Of a stretch of DNA of 64,000 nucleotides, positions 44,666 through 54,791 are shown one piece after another (the stretch's first letter is position 1; every line of letters begins with the position of its first letter). This stretch comes from Porphyra umbilicalis (taxonomy: Eukaryota > Rhodophyta > Bangiophyceae > Bangiales > Bangiaceae). The notes below the pieces were generated by a model that did no database searches, was not told the origin of the DNA, and worked only from the letters and a program-made list of their open reading frames with translations. The DNA is taken from contig KV918862.1 in NCBI GenBank assembly GCA_002049455.2, positions 169,684 to 233,683 on the forward strand, written 5' to 3'. Both the position numbers and the translations under genes were made by a program.

Positions 44666-46210
44666 ATGGCCGCGAGCACGCCCGGGGGCACGTACAGCCA
44701 AGTTGCCGTGGCGGGGGGGGCGTGGGCCGGGGAAAGGGGTGCCGCCACCGCCACCGCAAAGGGGGCGGCCCGCCGGCGTCGCGCCGTCGCCCTCCTGCCG
44801 TCGCCCTCCCTGCCGTCGCCCTCCCTGCCGTCGCCCTCCCTGCCGTCGCCCTCCCTGCCGTCGCCCTCCCTGCCGTCGCCCTCCCTGCCGTCGCCCTCCC
44901 TGCCGTCGCCCCTCCCTGCCGTCGCCCTCCCTGCCGTCGCCCTCCCTGCCGTCGCCCTCCCTGCCGTCGCCCTCCCTGCCGTCGCCCTCCCTGCCGTCGC
45001 CCTCCCTGCCGTCGCCCCTCCCTGCCGTCGCCCTCCCTGCCGTCGCCCTCCCTGCCGTCGCCCTCCCTGCCGTCGCCCTCCCTGCCGTCGCCCTCCCTGC
45101 CGTCGCCCTCCCTGCCGTCGCCCTCCCTGCCGTCGCCCTCCCTGCCGTCGCCCTCCCTGCCGTCGCCCTCCCTGCCGTCGCCCTCCCTGCCGTCGCCCTC
45201 CCTGCCGTCGCCCTCCCTGCCGTCGCCCTCCCTGCCGTCGCCCTCCCTGCCGTCGCCCTCCCTGCCGTCGCCCTCCCTGCCGTCGCCCTCCCTGCCGTCG
45301 CCCTCCCTGCCGTCGCCCTCCCTGCCGTCGCCCTCCCTGCCGTCGCCCTCCCTGCCGTCGCCCTCCCTGCCGTCGCCCTCCCTGCCGTCGCCCTCCCTGC
45401 CGTCGCCCTCCCTGCCGTCGCCCTCCCTGCCGTCGCCCTCCCTGCCGTCGCCCTCCCTGCCGTCGCCCTCCCTGCCGTCGCCCTCCCTGCCGTCGCCCTC
45501 CCTGCCGTCGCCCTCCCTGCCGTCGCCCTCCCTGCCGTCGCCCTCCCTGCCGTCGCCCTCCCTGCCGTCGCCCTCCCTGCCGTCGCCCTCCCTGCCGTCG
45601 CCCTCCCTGCCGTCGCCCTCCCTGCCCGTCGCCCTCCCTGCCGTCGCCCTCCCTGCCGTCGCCCTCCCTGCCGTCGCCCTCCCTGCCGTCGCCCTCCCTG
45701 CCGTCGCCCTCCCTGCCGTCGCCCTCCCTGCCGTCGCCCTCCCTGCCGTCGCCCTCCCTGCCGTCGCCCTCCCTGCCGTCGCCCTCCCTGCCGTCGCCCT
45801 CCCTGCCGTCGCCCTCCCTGCCGTCGCCCTCCCTGCCGTCGCCCTCCCTGCCGTCGCCCTCCCTGCCGTCGCCCTCCCTGCCGTCGCCCCCTCCCTGCCG
45901 TCGCCCTCCCTGCCGTCGCCCTCCCTGCCGTCGCCCTCCCTGCCGTCGCCCTCCCTGCCGTCGCCCTCCCTGCCGTCGCCCTCCCTGCCGTCGCCCTCCC
46001 TGCCGTCGCCCCCTCCCCTGCCGTCGCCCTCCCTGCCGTCGCCCTCCCTGCCGTCGCCCCTCCCCTCGCCGTCGCCCCCCCTCCCCTGCCGTCGCCCTCC
46101 CTGCCGTCGCCCTCCCTGCCGTCGCCCTCCCTGCCGTCGCCCTCCCTGCCGTCGCCCTCCCTGCCGTCGCCCTCCCTGCCGTCGCCCTCCCCGCCGTAGC
46201 TAACCCCTAA
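44666..46210 (+). CDS. Possible ORF running through the 15-bp minisatellite
   Basis: An ATG in CTCCATGG context opens [20 protein letters not shown], about 40 codons of ordinary text, and then enters the 15-bp array. There it reads PSLPS, AVALP or CRRPP depending on array indels, and stops at TAA 46208. The unique N-terminus is short and unrecognised. Because the repeat contains no stops, openness is no evidence of coding; the only support is the start context and a TATA-like string at 44455. Confidence 0.25.
   Translation: MAASTPGGTYSQVAVAGGAWAGERGAATATAKGAARRRRAVALLPSPSLPSPSLPSPSLPSPSLPSPSLPSPSLPSPSLPSPLPAVALPAVALPAVALPAVALPAVALPAVALPAVAPPCRRPPCRRPPCRRPPCRRPPCRRPPCRRPPCRRPPCRRPPCRRPPCRRPPCRRPPCRRPPCRRPPCRRPPCRRPPCRRPPCRRPPCRRPPCRRPPCRRPPCRRPPCRRPPCRRPPCRRPPCRRPPCRRPPCRRPPCRRPPCRRPPCRRPPCRRPPCRRPPCRRPPCRRPPCRRPPCRRPPCRRPPCRRPPCRRPPCRRPPCPSPSLPSPSLPSPSLPSPSLPSPSLPSPSLPSPSLPSPSLPSPSLPSPSLPSPSLPSPSLPSPSLPSPSLPSPSLPSPSLPSPSLPSPPPCRRPPCRRPPCRRPPCRRPPCRRPPCRRPPCRRPPCRRPLPCRRPPCRRPPCRRPSPRRRPPSPAVALPAVALPAVALPAVALPAVALPAVALPAVALPAVANP
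44784..46196. repeat. Minisatellite of a 15-bp unit, roughly 90 copies
   Basis: The unit cctgccgtcgccctc repeats almost perfectly for 1.4 kb. About half a dozen one- or two-base indels (for example near 44905, 45015, 45623, 45888, 46010 and 46058) shift the translated peptide. The period is a multiple of three and the unit holds no stop in any of the six frames, so the array is open in all of them. Confidence 0.97.
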
Positions 46211-46625
46211 GCCCCTCTTGGACCGCCCAGCTGCCTCTGAAAACCTCTTGGCGGTCACCTTCCCGAAAGTCGGCCAAGCACCCATCCAACCGCACTCCCA
46301 CCGTACTGGCCCCTGCGCACCGCCTCCACTTAGTCAGCGTGCCGCTTAAGGACCCCCACGACGCGCGTCACGACTACCGACCGACCGCCGCCGCCGCCCG
46401 CCGCCGACTGTCCCCCAGGAGCACAGCGTCAACCCCTCACTCTGCGGCGCCGGCAGCGTCCACGCCGGCCGCCACAGCAGATGCCGTGTCTGCTGCCACT
46501 CGCGCCGCTACCGTTCCGTCGGCGGCGCCGCCCGGCGCGAGGCAAATCAATAGCAAGGATGGTCACGTGGGAGCTGAGAGACCCCAGCGCCCACCACGAC
46601 TCGTCAAACTCCATACTGAGGCCGC
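46197..46625. other. Spacer between the minisatellite and the nuclease-kinase gene
   Basis: This should contain the 3' end of the minus-strand gene. It is GC-rich with no gene of its own that I can support. Confidence 0.5.
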
Positions 46626-48491
46626 CTAAGCTTGCTCCGCCTGAAACTCGTCGTCGATGAACTGCACCAGCTTTGGGAAGCTCTTGAACGCCTCAACCAC
46701 GCCTGGAAGATGCTGAAGATACTGCTCGTTCCGAAGCACTTGCTCAATGTCGGCGACGGTGTTGACGGAACCAGGCTTGACCACCACCATGTCGTCGTAG
46801 TCAATCAAACGCCAACAGCCATCATGCGCAACCAGGATGTTTGGCTCCCGCAGGTCATAGTAGATGAGACCGCGGCGAGCCAGCCACACCACGGCCGTGG
46901 CAATGGCACGCGCACCCTTCTCGTCGTTCGGGGTCGATGCTTGCAATTGCGTCTTGGTAGCCTCGTTGCCCTCAATGTAGTCCATCGTCACTGCCACCGC
47001 AAAGAGGCCGCACCAAAGACGGGCCTTAAGCAGCGCTGCAGGCACCGCGACCGTAGTCTGGTTCGCGCTCACCGCCTCCCAGGCAGCACCGTACGCCTTG
47101 TAGGTCTTGTATAGGCGACGGAGAAAGCCAGCGGGCTCGTGCAAGTGATCGAACGACTCGGAGGTCATCAGCTTCAAGAACTGATTGATAACCTGACGGC
47201 CGTCTTTCGCCGCCAGCACCGTCGGCGACGCAGTCCAAAACACCAATCGATTGGACGAAGGATGCCACTTGATGCTCCTCATGTCGACGCTGATAAACTC
47301 CTGAAAGTCAACGTCAGGCAGCCCGTCAACTGCAGCCTTGTGCTCCGTTGACCCCACGAAAAAGGGCTGGCTGTACGGGGTCATCAGCAGCTTGCCGACC
47401 CATTCCACAGCCACAATGTAGCCGCAGTGAGGGAAACATGCGACTCCGTAGCCAACCGGGGGGTTGGCGTAAAACCGGATCTCCGAGGAGCAACGAAAGA
47501 GGGCATCGACTGTCGCCATGACGACGTTTGTCAGCAACTCATTCCACAATTGCTTGCCCGCCACAGACTTGACCTCCGCGTTAAACCCGGCATGAAGCCG
47601 AGTAGAGCGCGTGAGCAGCTTGGGCAAGCAGTGCGAGGGCCAGGAGACGGCTCGAAATGATGGGACTGTCTCATTGGCCCCGTACAAGATGCCCGCCGAC
47701 ACGCCGTCTGATAACCTGCTTCTCTGGCCCAGCAGCTTGACCCACGGCGGTCTAATGTCCCCAACGAGCTCGTAAAAGGCGCTCTCTTGCAAGAGCTCAA
47801 AGAAGGACAGCTCAAGCGACCTCATCGCTCCCAGGGAGCGACCATCGAGCACGGGCTTGAGGGAGACAGGTCCTTCGAGCGAGAACATCGCCAAGGAAGA
47901 TCGAAGAAGAGCACCACCTCCAGCTCGTGTGGGGGACTCAATTTTGATGGGCGATGAAGGGAAGACCTTGGCCACCAAGTCGGCGTAGGTGCTCAACGTC
48001 GCAATCGCTTCGCCGCCGCCGTCACTGGGAAGCACCGGCGCGGGCTTGACCTGCTTGTTCAGCTGCAACTTGCGGAGCAGCAAAATCTGCTCCACATGCC
48101 AGGCGCACTTCCACACCGCGGCTTTCCTGCGTCGCTCCTGCCCAGGAGAAAGATTGGAGATGAGGTCCAGCTCGTCGACGTGCGCTTCTTCGGTCTGCAG
48201 CTTGGCCTTCAAGCTCTGGATCTCCTGCTGGATTGAGTCCCGCACCAGCGCCACGTCACTGGTCACTAGCGCAGAACGCAGGGAGTACAGAAGCGCGATC
48301 TCCTTGGAATAAGCGTCACACCTGACCAACGCAGCGCTTTCCCGCCGTCGTTCGTGCTCGGTCAGCGCACGGTCCAGCAGGTTCAACTCGTCCAGCACAT
48401 CGCTCTGCTTTTTCTGCTGCTCCTTCAAGGCTGCTATGACTTGGATAATCATGCGCTCGTCGTCCTTCACGTTGTAGTTATCCATTGACAT
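46626..48491 (-). CDS. Coiled coil / putative PD-(D/E)XK nuclease / kinase-like fusion, Crinkler-type architecture
   Basis: A single uninterrupted frame of 621 codons runs from ATG 48491 to TAA 46626. Residues 10-145 are strongly helical and charged, with heptad-like spacing (coiled coil). Residues 225-335 hold a likely restriction-endonuclease-like core: LELSFFELLQ, then FNAEVKS with the E-x-K pair E306/K308, then a helix. Residues 490-570 hold kinase motifs: a hinge-like AVTMDYIEGNEA, a catalytic loop YYDLREPNIL (D546, N551) and LIDYDD with D564 in place of the DFG Asp. A clear glycine loop is not seen. DLR.PNIL with LID.D is typical of the kinase domains fused to REase folds in Crinkler-type proteins of diverse eukaryotes, which are proposed to come from transposon-linked conflict systems. 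Kinase relationship is firm; the nuclease is inferred. GC content is lower than in the neighbouring genes and no homopolymer damage is seen. Confidence 0.72.
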   Translation of the reverse strand: MSMDNYNVKDDERMIIQVIAALKEQQKKQSDVLDELNLLDRALTEHERRRESAALVRCDAYSKEIALLYSLRSALVTSDVALVRDSIQQEIQSLKAKLQTEEAHVDELDLISNLSPGQERRRKAAVWKCAWHVEQILLLRKLQLNKQVKPAPVLPSDGGGEAIATLSTYADLVAKVFPSSPIKIESPTRAGGGALLRSSLAMFSLEGPVSLKPVLDGRSLGAMRSLELSFFELLQESAFYELVGDIRPPWVKLLGQRSRLSDGVSAGILYGANETVPSFRAVSWPSHCLPKLLTRSTRLHAGFNAEVKSVAGKQLWNELLTNVVMATVDALFRCSSEIRFYANPPVGYGVACFPHCGYIVAVEWVGKLLMTPYSQPFFVGSTEHKAAVDGLPDVDFQEFISVDMRSIKWHPSSNRLVFWTASPTVLAAKDGRQVINQFLKLMTSESFDHLHEPAGFLRRLYKTYKAYGAAWEAVSANQTTVAVPAALLKARLWCGLFAVAVTMDYIEGNEATKTQLQASTPNDEKGARAIATAVVWLARRGLIYYDLREPNILVAHDGCWRLIDYDDMVVVKPGSVNTVADIEQVLRNEQYLQHLPGVVEAFKSFPKLVQFIDDEFQAEQA

Positions 48492-48903
48492 GGAAGTAGA
48501 GGTGACTGCCTTCAGCGTAGCCTGTCAACGCTGTGCCCACGCGAGGTAGATGCGTTGGCGGGAGCCGGGAACTCCCAAGGAAGCCGCAGGCGCAGCGTCT
48601 GCAACGACAGGCGCTGACCGCAACCACATGCAACAACGGCCAAGCAAAGCCGGCCACCACAGACAACAACGCCGGCGCGGAGGCGGTACTCTTCGACAAT
48701 CAGTAAAGGAGAGAGACAGCCGGCGGCAGACGGAGACAGCCAGCGGCAGCAAGAACCACGCCGGCGGCAGCCGAAGGCGCGACAGAGACACGGCGGAAGC
48801 CGCCACACACTACGACGGCGGCGCAAAACCAGTACACCGCAAAAGGTGGCGGCTGGGAGACAGCGGTGGCAGCCAAGGGCACGGCGAGGGCACCCGGAGG
48901 GAG

Positions 48904-49302
48904 GCACGGCGGTGGCAGCCGGGGGCACGGCGGAGGCAGCCGGGGGCACGGCGGAGGCAGCCGGGGGCACGGCGGAGGCAGCCGGGGGCACGGCGGAGGC
49001 AGCCGGGGGCACGGCGGAGGCAGCCGGGGGCACGGCGGAGGCAGCCGGGGGCACGGCGGAGGCAGCCGGGGGCACGGCGGAGGCAGCCGGGGGCACGGCG
49101 GAGGCAGCCGGGGGCACGGCGGAGGCAGCCGGGGGCACGGCGGAGGCAGCCGGGGGCACGGCGGTGGCAGCCGGGGGCACGGCGGTGGCAGCCGGGGGCA
49201 GGGAGGTGGTAGCAGGGGGCAGGGAGGTGGTAGCAGGGGGCAGGGAGGTGGTAGCAGGGGTCAGGGAGGTGGTAGCAGGGGACAGGGAGGTGGTAGCCGG
49301 GA
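48904..49302. repeat. Minisatellite of a 21-bp unit, about 19 copies in two subtypes
   Basis: The first 14 or so units read ggcagccgggggcacggcgg plus a; the last five read ggtggtagcagggggcaggg plus a. A period of seven codons keeps all frames open (GGTAEAA and SRGHGGG on plus; SAVPPAA and GCLRRAP on minus). It starts about 410 bp upstream of the nuclease-kinase start codon and so lies in its presumed promoter region. Confidence 0.95.
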
Positions 49303-51815
49303 GCGTGCATGTGCGCGGCGGACGCTCATGCGAAGCGGACAAATGCGTCGTCATGCGCGTCGTGCTCACCAGTGGGGTGGCTCAGTCCCGTTCGCAGAAG
49401 CTGCGTAGTTGCGTTCATTAGGGTTTCAAGTCCATAAATGTTATGCTTTATGTCGAACCCACTAAAAACGCGTTCGCGGAAATATCCGAGACTTGTTTAC
49501 AACATGCGAAGCAGCCACCGACGACCAGACCACGCGACCGGCACAGTAGATCTTAGACCAGGTACCTGGAAGACCTTGAATTTGCTTGTATCTGGCTTGC
49601 ACCGGTTGGTGCAAGGTGTCGATTCCGACACTCTGAGGGCCGTTTTCTCGTACAAGCGCCATACAAAGGGGGGCTCCTCGGGGCGCAAAACGGTGTCCAG
49701 AGCCCATTTAGGCACCGTTCGCACCGCAGAAGAGGTGCATGTGAGTCTATAAATAACGAGCCCTGTCCGTTGTTTTGCGCACCGATGGCGGCCACAAACG
49801 TGTTTCTTGCATCCAGAAACTTGTATCTGGGACACTGTTTTCGTGCAAGCAGCTTGCACGAGATCTGCGCGGATTCGTGCAGAGACCTTGCACCGGGTGT
49901 TGTCCTCTCGCACCGAAGTGGACATCTCTTGCATCACCTAGCAGTGGCTGCTTTTCTCTGCGCTCGTCACTGCTGGTACTGCTCCCGACCAGGACATCTC
50001 CCCTATGGATAGTCACCCCAGTAACCTGCACTACCCTACCCTCCCCGCACCTTCACCCCCCCCGCATGCATATCACTCGTGCTGCCAAAAACGGCAGCAT
50101 CATAGCCCCACGCCACTCAGGCCGAACGGGGGACATCCACGCCCCTCAGATGAGCGGAAGCTGGTCTTTGTCGTCTCAGAAGATGCGAGAAGCACCTCAT
50201 CGCATTGGTACACCCGTACTTTCGTTGGGGGGTGGTGGTCTGGGGTTGGATGCTTGACGTTTTGTATACCCTGCGTAGACTGCCCTGATGGGCGGTGAGG
50301 TGGGTTAGGACTGTTGTGGCACAGTCTTTGTGGACGGGCACTGCCCCTGGAAGCCGCAGCTTTACTCTTCTCTATCGAGAAACGAGCCAAACGAGCTGAT
50401 GTAGCGCATGTACGACCGCCGTGCAACCAGATACAGACAATCTGTACGGCACCGTGCAAGACTCATGCAACGATTCGGTGCACGTCATGCAAGCGTCGAG
50501 CAAGCGCCGTACAAAACCTTTGTACGAAAAGCACCCGATCCGTACAGGAAATCGAGGCTTGGATCAGCTTGTATCCAACTGTATTCAAGCAGATACAAGA
50601 TCTTCCAGGGACATGGTCTAAGCCCCACTGTGCGGCCCCCTCCCCATGTGATGGGGACGCGAAAATGTGTTTGAATAAGATCCAGAAAATCTTTGAATAG
50701 GACCTCGAATGGGCCACAAAGGGGCCACACGTGGTCGGAACAAACGTCAAAATATGAGTGGCCCCCATATATTCCCAGCAGTACTTTTTTTCAAAGTTCA
50801 TCCCGATTGGCTTTCAGGATTTATATAATAGTTTTGATGAGTTCCAAATGATGACGAATACTTCTGGTGCGGAAAGGTCCATCCAAGATATCGGGGAAGA
50901 CACTGGCAGACTTGATTTAACAACAGGTAAAGTTCTTCTTTAATAAGTGTGTAGTTACTAATTTTATAAACTCGTCGGCAGGGTGTGTGTGGCGATTTTC
51001 ATCCAGCGGGGCAAGCTTCACGTCTTCCATCAGCACGGACGGACAGACCGTGGGCCTGCTGCAGCCGCTGCTGTCACCCGGCCGTGCCCTTGTTTCCTGT
51101 TGCCATCCGCGCGGCCTCTGCGTCGAGGGGAGTGGGGTGTCGCAGGGGGGGAGGACGGCCCCAGGCGATGGGGCGGGTGGCGACGCCGCCGCCCGGCGTG
51201 GCTGGTGGCGCGGCCGCAGCCGAACTTTGCGGCAGAGCGACAGGAGTGGGGGTTGCGGCGAGCCAACAGGGCCGGGATGCGCTGTGTTGTAAGGCAAAGT
51301 GGCGCTCCTGGAAGGGATCATTTGCATCGGTGCATTTGTATGATGTGCTTTTTTTATATCTCTTGGGACCATCTTTCTGAGGTGGCACGCGCAAAGGCTG
51401 TTTGCTGCGCTTGCGCCCTCTTTAATACGAGAACGGGTCGGAATCGCACAGTACAGCAATTAATCTTATTTAAGAACGGAATGTTTGGCCATCTGGGAGC
51501 CCCAACTTGGAAGTGGGATCCTTGTGTCGCTTTCCACCACACGAAGGTGCTTGTAGACCGCGCAAGGAGCCTGTGCAGCACAGGACGCTTCGCAGCAGAG
51601 GAGGAGCACATGAGTTATTGGAGTACCTCTGGTAGCGTCAGGAGACACAGAGGGTTGCTGAAAACCAGCTTTTGAGCAGGGGACCAGGATAGAGCAGGAG
51701 GGAGAGGGGGGGGGGGGGGGGGGGGCGGGGACAGCCGATGGAGCGGAGGGTGAGCGCGTGGGGAAGAAAGCGGGGCGGATGGGAGAGGAGGGGATGGCTG
51801 CAGGGGGGTGCAGGG
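49303..51815. other. Gene-poor region with an inverted diverged repeat
   Basis: No supported gene is seen. A TATA box-like tataaata at 49748 leads into no ORF I can support. Motifs containing ttgcac, gtgcaag and gtacaa recur in 49550-49900 and 50400-50600. A G run and purine-rich stretch lies at 51695-51790. Confidence 0.45.
49540..50640. repeat. Inverted pair of diverged arms about 1 kb apart
   Basis: The sequence cttagaccaggtacctggaa at 49552, extending to about 49588, matches the reverse complement of 50586-50622 at roughly 30 of 37 positions by eye. Weaker similarity (gcacagt) lies just outside both arms. It could be the ends of an old DNA transposon of about 1.1 kb or an inverted duplication. 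Confidence 0.5.
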
Positions 51816-52211
51816 TGTAGCATATCTCCGCTCACAATTGGCAATTGACCACAAGTAGCCTCCTTGACGGGCCAAAGCCCATGTATTGTGGGAAGTGGCC
51901 TGTGGCACGCCCTTTTGGGGGTTACTTCCGCATTGTTCATTTTTTATTGTTTGTTTGTTTGCCTGTATTATTTGTCTGCCGGCACTCATTACGATCGCTT
52001 GTGATCGGACGGTCGATCGACCGGTGCCCTCGTTTGTATCAAATCACCGTGGGTCCGGGGTCGCCGTCATGGGCACCACCCGGCTCTCGATCGGATGCCC
52101 TTCAACAAAAGGTCTTTCTTCCTCGCCGCGACGGCAATAGAACTCGCTATATTGCTTGGCTACGGTCGGTCGCAGTACACTGGTAATTGAACTAACATTA
52201 TTAATCCCACA
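51816..52211 (+). mobile_element. Solo LTR with perfect 5-bp target duplication
   Basis: A 396-bp sequence begins TGTAGCATATC and ends CCCACA. The target repeat caggg is present on both sides (51811-51815 and 52212-52216). A second copy of the same length is at 60660-61055. There is no internal region, so it is a solo LTR. It is unlike the LTRs of either copia element in the window. Confidence 0.85.
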
Positions 52212-53178
52212 CAGGGTCTATCAGCTGGATGCCAACATGATGTGTAAGGTTGGGCTGGTACCTACGGCATTGGTACAGAGTTGCGCTGTGATGACTTCAA
52301 GGCCGGGGGGTGCGTGGGGCGATGAGTAACCCTGAAACACCCGCACAGAGCAACGCGACCACGAACCTCGGGCTATTGAGCATCTGGGCTGAGATGCTCC
52401 ATAGCCTGAGGCATCTGCAGATGCGCTGATCACACCTCTTCGTCGACATTGCTCGAAAAAGCGACTCACACGGCCACTACGGGGCTCCGGGGTGCGTCGA
52501 GGTGACCTCTTGTTCGCGCTCCCAGTTGTGACCGGAGAGCAAGACGCTCCGCTCGGAATCACTCCCCAAGGGCTATGTGAATGCGGAATTGCAGCGATCC
52601 GGCCATTTACGTTTTGCTGCTTTTTTCCAGGGGGAAAAACAGCGCTTTTCTCGACCAGGAGTGCTGTGTTTGTGACGCAAAAGGCGTCGTTGGACAGCTG
52701 ATGAGCTCACGAGTCTAGGGGTTTGACTCAGATTGCACAAGAACTATTTGATTATTACATAAAAAACGCGTGAGCTGCGCCATAGGCGGTTACGGAGCAT
52801 CCCCAGGAACCCCATTTCATATGGAAATACTGTGGACTTCCCAGACAAGACGGAGTTGCTAAGATCTGGTACCAGTGTCAAGAACTGTAAGCAGGCAAAT
52901 TGGCGCACCGATAGACGTGCACTGAGACGTTACTTCGCGCTGCACTTTCGTCCGGCCGGGCCATTCCCACAAACGCCAAGTTCCTTTGAGTGAGATCTGC
53001 CCAATGAATCACATTATGAGTAGTTGTGCTTCAATTTGGAAGCTAATAGTGCTTAAACTCAAGCACAATGGGGGCTACGTCTGTCATACTTGTTTTTCAC
53101 GTACGGCTCTGGTGCGATGTCATGCGGTCCAGTCAAACACCTATGCACCTGAACCGCACCGTTTCTATGGGCTGTAAA
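52212..53178. other. Spacer without a supported gene
   Basis: No convincing gene or repeat is seen. Base composition is close to even. It ends at a TATA box. Confidence 0.45.
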
Positions 53179-53189
53179 TATATATAAGG
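53179..53189 (+). promoter_or_regulatory. TATA box
   Basis: tatatataagg lies 54 bp upstream of the ATG at 53233, leaving room for a start site near 53210 and a very short leader. Confidence 0.55.
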
Positions 53190-53232
53190 GGACGCTCCCA
53201 TTGGCTTGTACCACAAGATATCTTCCCAACAC

Positions 53233-53617
53233 ATGGGACGCAGGCCGACCGACCCACTCCCCTCGCGCGGCCGCGCGTCCTCGGCAAACAAGCCACCGCC
53301 AACGAGCTCTGCCGCCGCCGCCGCCCGCGCCGCCGCCGTCACCGCCGCACGTCCCCTCTCCAGCCACAAGCAGACGAGTACCCCCGCACCTCCAGACGTG
53401 TACACCGCCGCTTGCCTGCCGTCACACCCGGCCCGTTTGCCACGGCCGCGGCAGTTGGGCGCCGCCGCCGCCGCCACAGGCAGTCGGCCGTCGATTTCCG
53501 CGCCACCGTCCTCCGCCGGCGCGTCGGCGGCGGTGCGCACGCCCGCTAGCGGCGGCACCAGCGACGGTGTGGTCATGGACCACAGCCCATTGCTTCCGCC
53601 GCCGCCGACGCAGCCAC
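53233..53617 (+). pseudogene. 5' part of an Ala/Pro-rich ORF interrupted by the decayed copia element
   Basis: An ATG at 53233, behind a TATA box, opens about 128 codons rich in Ala, Pro, Ser and Arg (MGRRPTDPLPSRGRASS to GVVMDHSPLLPPPPTQP). At 53618 the sequence changes to TGTTGGAC, the same start as the element's 3' LTR. The bases agccac before it recur at 58165-58170, where open sequence resumes. I infer a gene split by insertion. No family is recognised. Confidence 0.4.
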
Positions 53618-53864
53618 TGTTGGACTATAAGTTTGAACTCCTCAGGACCATTCAAACCGGTATTGTGGCTGTAGCTGAGTGGTACAATTTTCGAATCCCA
53701 ACAGGTTTTTGGCCCAGAGCCGGGGCTGTGACAAGAGAAAGGTGTGCCAGCTGGTGTCTCGGCGGTCGTGGAAAGTGCGAAGCAGACGAGGTCAAGGTGG
53801 TTCAAGGACGTGACGGTCAAGGCGCACGGCTAGGCAAGGTCGGGCGCTACGATAAGACGACATC

Positions 53865-54791
53865 ATGGACGGAGGCGCTGCCGGCATGGGCGGCATCAAG
53901 ATCGACAAGTTGACAGAGACGAACTTCCACGAGTTGCGTCAGCGCATTAAGATGGTCCTCGCGCTGCGCGACCTGGACGATATGCTTGGCAAAGACGGAA
54001 AGCCGACGGACGCGGAAGACCGCGAGTTGGCTTTGTGGACGCGTCGCGACACGACGGCGAGCGCCATCATCGGGCTCACCCTTGGGTCTGAGCAACTCGA
54101 GCACGTGTCGGGCTGCAAGACGACGGCGGAAATGTGGTCGACGCTGCAAGGTGTCTTCCAGCGCAAGAGTTTAATGAACAAGAAGAAGGCGCGACGCGAG
54201 TTCTACACCGTCGAAATGACCGTCGGCGAGGGCATGCTGGGCTACAACAACCGCGTGCGCAACCTCGGCGAGAACCTCAAGGATATGAGCGGTGATTTGA
54301 CGGCGATGGACGTTTCCATGAGCGTCCTCAACGGGCTGACGTCCAAGTACGAGAACCTGCTGGTGGCTCTCGACGCCAAGGGCGAGGACGATCTGAGCCT
54401 CGATTTTGTCAAGAGCCGCTTGCTTCAGGAGGAGCGGCGGCAGGCGGACAAGTCACCGTCGACCAAGCGCATTGGCGACATGGCACTCGTCGGCGCTAAC
54501 TATCGAGGTCAAGGTCGCCGTGGTGACCTCTCCCAGATCGAGTGCTCCTACTGCCATAAGTTTGGGCACATCTCTCACGATTGCCCAGAGCTGAAGGCCA
54601 AGAAGCAGAGACAGGATAAGGTGGCCGCGATTGCGGCTGACGATAATAGCGACAGCGACGACGCCATCTGCCTTGTGGGCAATGCAGCTGACAGCGATGA
54701 CATTTCCAAGTCGTGGCTTGTCGACTCTGCTGATGCGCGGGTGCTTCGACGACTACCATACGACCACGGGACGGAGCGTCACGATGGGTGA
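53865..54791 (+). CDS. Gag of the decayed copia element
   Basis: The ATG at 53865 (MDGGAAGMGGIKIDKL) starts a UBN2-like capsid region: NFHELRQRIKMVL, AEMWSTLQGVF and MSVLNGLTSKYENL. A knuckle follows, CSYCHKFGHISHDC, at 54543-54584. The frame runs into the protease start SWLVDSA at about 54730, where a frameshift separates it from pol. In related copia elements gag and pol are one ORF, so the split here is a lesion. Confidence 0.85.
   Translation: MDGGAAGMGGIKIDKLTETNFHELRQRIKMVLALRDLDDMLGKDGKPTDAEDRELALWTRRDTTASAIIGLTLGSEQLEHVSGCKTTAEMWSTLQGVFQRKSLMNKKKARREFYTVEMTVGEGMLGYNNRVRNLGENLKDMSGDLTAMDVSMSVLNGLTSKYENLLVALDAKGEDDLSLDFVKSRLLQEERRQADKSPSTKRIGDMALVGANYRGQGRRGDLSQIECSYCHKFGHISHDCPELKAKKQRQDKVAAIAADDNSDSDDAICLVGNAADSDDISKSWLVDSADARVLRRLPYDHGTERHDG

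Noticed and set aside
44195-46285. 696-codon minus-strand ORF of GRATA/GREGD repeats
   Set aside because: It is the reverse reading of the 15-bp minisatellite, whose unit has no stops in any frame; the flanking unique parts are not protein-like.
49748-49755. tataaata as a promoter
   Set aside because: A good TATA string, but no supported ORF or repeat boundary follows within a plausible distance.
51354-51675. Possible small ORFs near a lower-GC segment on both strands
   Set aside because: Short, without start context or similarity to known families.
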